Shown here in pieces: positions 60,235 through 64,000 of a stretch of DNA of 64,000 nt (the stretch's first letter is position 1; each line of letters begins with the position of its first letter). Position numbers and translations under genes: made by a program. Origin of the DNA: Vitis vinifera (Eukaryota > Streptophyta > Magnoliopsida > Vitales > Vitaceae); NCBI RefSeq assembly GCF_030704535.1, contig NC_081810.1, positions 4,869,501-4,933,500 of the forward strand. The letters are read 5' to 3'. The notes under the pieces were generated by a model. That model was given only the letters and a program-made list of their open reading frames with translations. It made no database searches and had not been told where the DNA came from.

Positions 60235-61949
60235 TCACCCAAACCATGCAACAAACCCAGAAAGATAAACCAGCATGTAAAAGAATGCACAGGAACTGAG
60301 CAGAGGATTGGCCATGGAGGTGGCAACCTCAATTGTTGTAAAGACTTCCATGGCATTGAGGATGGGTGGCAGTGTGGTTCCTGCGGCTGGTGATATGGTC
60401 ACATTGGCTGTACCTGTAACCTTAACTGGGTATACGGACACTACTACACACTCTTCATATGGACGTACTGTTGTTGTGTTCTTTTCAATGCCGTCAATAT
60501 AAACAGTTAGCTTTGTCATATTGTTTAGAACTGGCAGCGGACTTACATCATAAAAATAAAACACAAAGTAGGCCCAGAGTTGAGTCGTCTCATGAAAATC
60601 GATAGGCAAGAAGATGGAGTCTGATACGTTTTGTGCTCTGATGGCGTAGTTCAACACTTTATAAGGTGGATAGTTTTCTGCCATTGAGCCACCGTCATTA
60701 TGTATACCTTTGAAAATGTTCTGATAATTTGGCAGCTGTTCTGGCTTCCAAAATCGATTGAAGTATTCAGCTCCAAAATCAAAACGTTCCCTGTGAATTT
60801 CAGTTGAGTTAGCAAGTATATAAAGTTGTAATACACAAGTAAATCTAATTGCTAATTTTAATTTACATATTCTCATGCTTACAAATATTCTGAGTATCAA
60901 TAGGACAGATTTTTGGTAGTATCTGCCCCGTCTTGTCATGATGAAACAGGTTTGGATAAGGAGCGGATTTGAAATTTAAAAAAAAAAAAAAAAAAAATCT
61001 AAAGAAGGTTAAATAGTAGAGAGGATGGATATGAGAATTTCCTATATCAGCCTATTCTACAACAAGGTTTAATTTTTTGTTTTGGTAAGGAGGGGTTTCA
61101 CTTGCCATCCCTAGTATTTATGCATTTTCCTTTCTAGTAACAACTGTGTATGCCTTTGCTGCATTTTCGGAGATTTGAACTGTTCATTGATATTTATTTT
61201 TCAAAAACAGAAAATTAAATAAAACCATCAAAGAAAAAGTTGATCTTACTTACGGGACAGTTTGGTCGGCACCATAGTTGGTCCTCCTCTCCAGGTAGAG
61301 AGCTGTGTCATTGTTCATCAGTCTGTAGACCCCGTCGTAAATGAATAGAGCCTCAAGGGAAGAAATGAAGGGAATCTGTCCTTGCTGTGTTTGATTTAAG
61401 CATATGCTGACGTACTCCTTTCTTGTAATGTATATCACTTCATGATAGATGGGGTCGGTGCCAAGAGAAGTAGTGACAGTAGCCCATAAATTGCCATCAA
61501 GTTCGAGATTAAAGGTTGGGGGCTTTGAGAGATTGTCATAGTTGCCATAGTAGAAGCCTGCTCGAATAAGATACTTCTCTTGCACCTCCAATGGCAGATT
61601 GTAGCAGTTCTTAGTCCCTTCTGGGAAATATCGCAGTGTTTCCAAAGGTAAACGGTTAGTGGTCACAGAGAGGAGAATGTTTTGTCCGGTTTTTATGAAC
61701 TCATCGTCCAACCGCCACCAGTAGTTTGTGAGTGGATCTTCCCATGTGTTGGTTGCCCCACAATCAATGCCTAGCCTATCGTAAGCTGCACATAATCATA
61801 AAGACAATCACAATTACAGAAGCATAAATACTTGGATAAAATCAGTACTCATTTTTCTTTGCTAGTTTGAACTCACGAGTATAATAGGATTGAAGCTGGT
61901 AGGGTAAGACAGCCAACGCTAAGACGATCACCACCATGGATTTCTCCAT
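60235..61949 (-). CDS. Short malectin-like protein with hydrophobic C-terminus (three exons, 386 aa)
   Basis: Exons in transcript order: 61877-61949, 61254-61785 and 60235-60790, with GT-AG borders and agreeing phases. In order: signal peptide (MEKSMVVIVLALAVLPYQ), malectin-like region about 27-355 (LGIDCGATNTWEDP; FYYGNYDNLSKPPTFNLELDG; PPILNAMEVF), then a hydrophilic spacer and a hydrophobic end from about 367 (CAFFYMLVYLSGFVAWFG) that stops without a cytoplasmic tail. The exons line up with the first three exons of the 633-aa neighbour, but the third reads through where the neighbour splices to its GDPC and LRR exons. The ectodomain would thus be membrane-held through a GPI anchor or a terminal span. 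All blocks are open with no lesion, so it looks functional rather than simply truncated. Ligand unknown. Confidence 0.85.
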
Positions 61950-63600
61950 TTCCAGGTGTTGGAAAAGAGATGAGAGAGGGGAATGAGGAAGAAATTTCCT
62001 AAAGACTATAGGATCCTGTATTTTAGCCCATTTAATAAACAAATGTGGGGCGGACCAAGCTATGCAGGTGACTCCGGCCGTGTTATTTAATCTGTTCAAT
62101 TACAAAAGAAATACCAATGATATATGGGACCCAGTGGGTCTCTATCATTCCAAAGGGTACGTACTATATATGATAACCATTTTTTTTTACCATAAACTTG
62201 TTTGTTAATTGCTTTGATTTGTGACTTATTTATGTACATTCTCGGAAAAGTTCTAAAGGTGGCACTCAAATGTTCTTTCTTTTGTATTCTATCTCACGAA
62301 ATTCTCCATTTTGTTTTGACTCGTAAATTAAATATTTAGACTTTGTGATGCATTTTGTCGAGTAATATTTAGCAAAGAGGGCAAAACTTGTTGTAAGTTT
62401 GGTGGCATGGAGGTATATGCATGCTAGATTAGTTGGTTATGGGGACACTGCTACAATGTACATCTATTATAGTAGAGGCCATTTTTATATATGTTATTAG
62501 TGCATTAGTGTGATTGGATTAAATTGGTAATTTTATTCTATTTTATATTGGTTTATGACTTTTTATATTATTCTATAACTTATATATGTACTCCACTGAA
62601 GATTCCGGGTTGCTATGGAATGAACAAAAAAAATAATGCAAGTAATAGAGAGCTACAAAGAGGATAACAACTTTCAATAAACGGCATAAATTAAAGTGAA
62701 CTTTAAGAAATAAAAGTTTCAATTGTCTTAAAAGAGTATTTTAGATCTAGCACTCATTAGTGCACTCACTACAAAAAACCTACCTCAATGATCAAAGCGT
62801 GTAATCGATTTCTTAATTAGGAAGTAGTGCATTATAGTTAAATGGATTGTTTAAATCCATGAACTAACTATGAATAATTCATTTACTTGCAAATAGCCCA
62901 TAATTTGGATCTTTTGTATAAATCCTAATGCATTCAAGTCATGTATAATATAATAGATGTTAAGGTTGAATAATTTGATAATATAATACTTGAATAGGAT
63001 ATATAAATTGGAAAACAAGAATCATATTACAAATAATAAATCCCTTTATTGTTACATCATATTATACTTTTAATAGCTTTATCGATGCCACTTGGCATCA
63101 TCATAGAAACCATCTAAAACATTATCTTGTAATTAAAGGCTCTCAAAGCAAGTTTATAATTTGAATTAAAGAAGACAAACGCCAAAATCAACATTTTTTA
63201 CGAGGCTAATTTCGCATGATCATGCAAAATGGAAATATGTTGGTAGTTTCTTGTAAGTTATCTAATATGTATGACACTTATGTGCAAAATTGCTTCACAT
63301 ATATTCCTTAACCTCTTGCAGCATCTTAGCTTCTAGTTCATTTGACATGTTCATACCAAAATTTTCATAATTGTATGAAATTCTCATTTTTGTTCTTTTT
63401 CAACACTTTTCAAATATCTTTTTTCTTTCATGATCAATTAAAGACATCATTTATGTCTTGAAATTACTTCAAAATTCACAACAAAAATTTTAGTAATCAT
63501 TATAAGAGCAATATATAAAAAGGTCAATTGAATATTTTAAGCATAATTATTTCTAAAAAAACATGAATTATACATCAATCAATACCAATAATATGCATTT
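61950..63600. other. AT-rich region upstream of the short malectin-like gene
   Basis: The first few hundred bases should hold its promoter. The rest is A/T-rich sequence without coding signal or recognisable RNA gene. Confidence 0.5.
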
Positions 63601-63604
63601 TTTT

Positions 63605-64000
63605 TTACTAATAATCACCTTAGTACCTAAGCAACTTTTTTTTGTACTTTGGTACTTAAATCATATTCTTTATATCTAGGTGTTGTACCTTAGTGCCTAA
63701 ATTACTTTTTTCATTCCTTAATACATAGGTCACATTTTTCTTATTTTAGTATATAAGACAGATTTTTTGTACCTAAGAATTTAAGCCACATTAGTTGTAC
63801 CTAGCTCTTATTATTCATGCTTTAATACCTAAATAATCTTTTTTATATCTTAATGATTAGATCATGTTTTTCATATCTTATAACCTAAGTAATTTTTTTG
63901 TACCTTATTATGCAGGTCATATTGTTTGTTCCTAGATCATGTTATTTGAAACCTAAATCACCTTTTTTTTGTACCTTAATATTTATGTTATATTTTTTTA
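63605..64000. repeat. Degenerate tandem-repeat field, unit about 30 bases, running off the right edge
   Basis: About thirteen variants of 'taccttagtacctaagtcac' followed by a T-rich spacer ending in TTTG or TTAT. No coding content. Its right end lies beyond the window. Confidence 0.8.

Overview
This is nuclear DNA from a flowering plant: AT-rich spacers, GT-AG introns, plant-only protein families and transposon remnants. The gene set and repeat style fit a woody eudicot such as grapevine (Vitis), but that attribution is inference. No organellar, bacterial or viral genes were seen.

Layout. Positions 194-2398 (minus) hold the first three coding exons of an ECA-type (P2A) Ca2+-ATPase that runs off the left edge. 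A small single-exon gene of unknown function lies at 6913-7314 (plus). A single-exon HERK1-type CrRLK1L receptor kinase lies at 11070-13577 (minus). A spacer of about 10 kb follows, with a long degenerate tandem-repeat field. Positions 22430-38285 contain a tandem direct duplication of a receptor-like gene. The left copy (24221-26551) is broken. The right copy (35164-37918, nine exons, 609 aa by my reading) is open throughout. The left copy is also split in its 3' flank by an inserted element of about 5.8 kb. Positions 42692-49308 (plus) encode CCR4-NOT subunit NOT2/VIP2 in thirteen coding exons (666 aa), with splice phases that all agree. Positions 50329-62099 (minus) hold three more members of the receptor-like family: a pseudogene (50329-52505), an intact eight-exon gene (53692-56506, 633 aa) and a short three-exon variant (60235-61949, 386 aa). 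The last 2 kb are AT-rich and run into a tandem-repeat field at the right edge.

The most distinctive content is the cluster of five malectin-like/LRR genes. Complete members have a signal peptide, a malectin-like ectodomain, a W-x-GDPC exon, three LRR exons of 69-72 bases, one membrane span and a short non-kinase tail. One member keeps only the malectin-like ectodomain plus a hydrophobic C-terminus that could be a GPI-anchor signal or a membrane span. The cluster shows tandem duplication, frameshifts, exon fusion, a moved splice acceptor and transposon insertions side by side. The neighbouring HERK1-type gene is a distant malectin-domain relative that does carry a kinase.

Mobile DNA is abundant. 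It includes a probable solo LTR (57004-59936; 5-base target duplication, TG...CA ends) with a hAT-like MITE nested inside it (58916-59685; 8-base target duplication), a MITE with long terminal inverted repeats at 39601-40257, a tRNA-derived SINE in a NOT2 intron, and two inverted copies of one unclassified repeat family.
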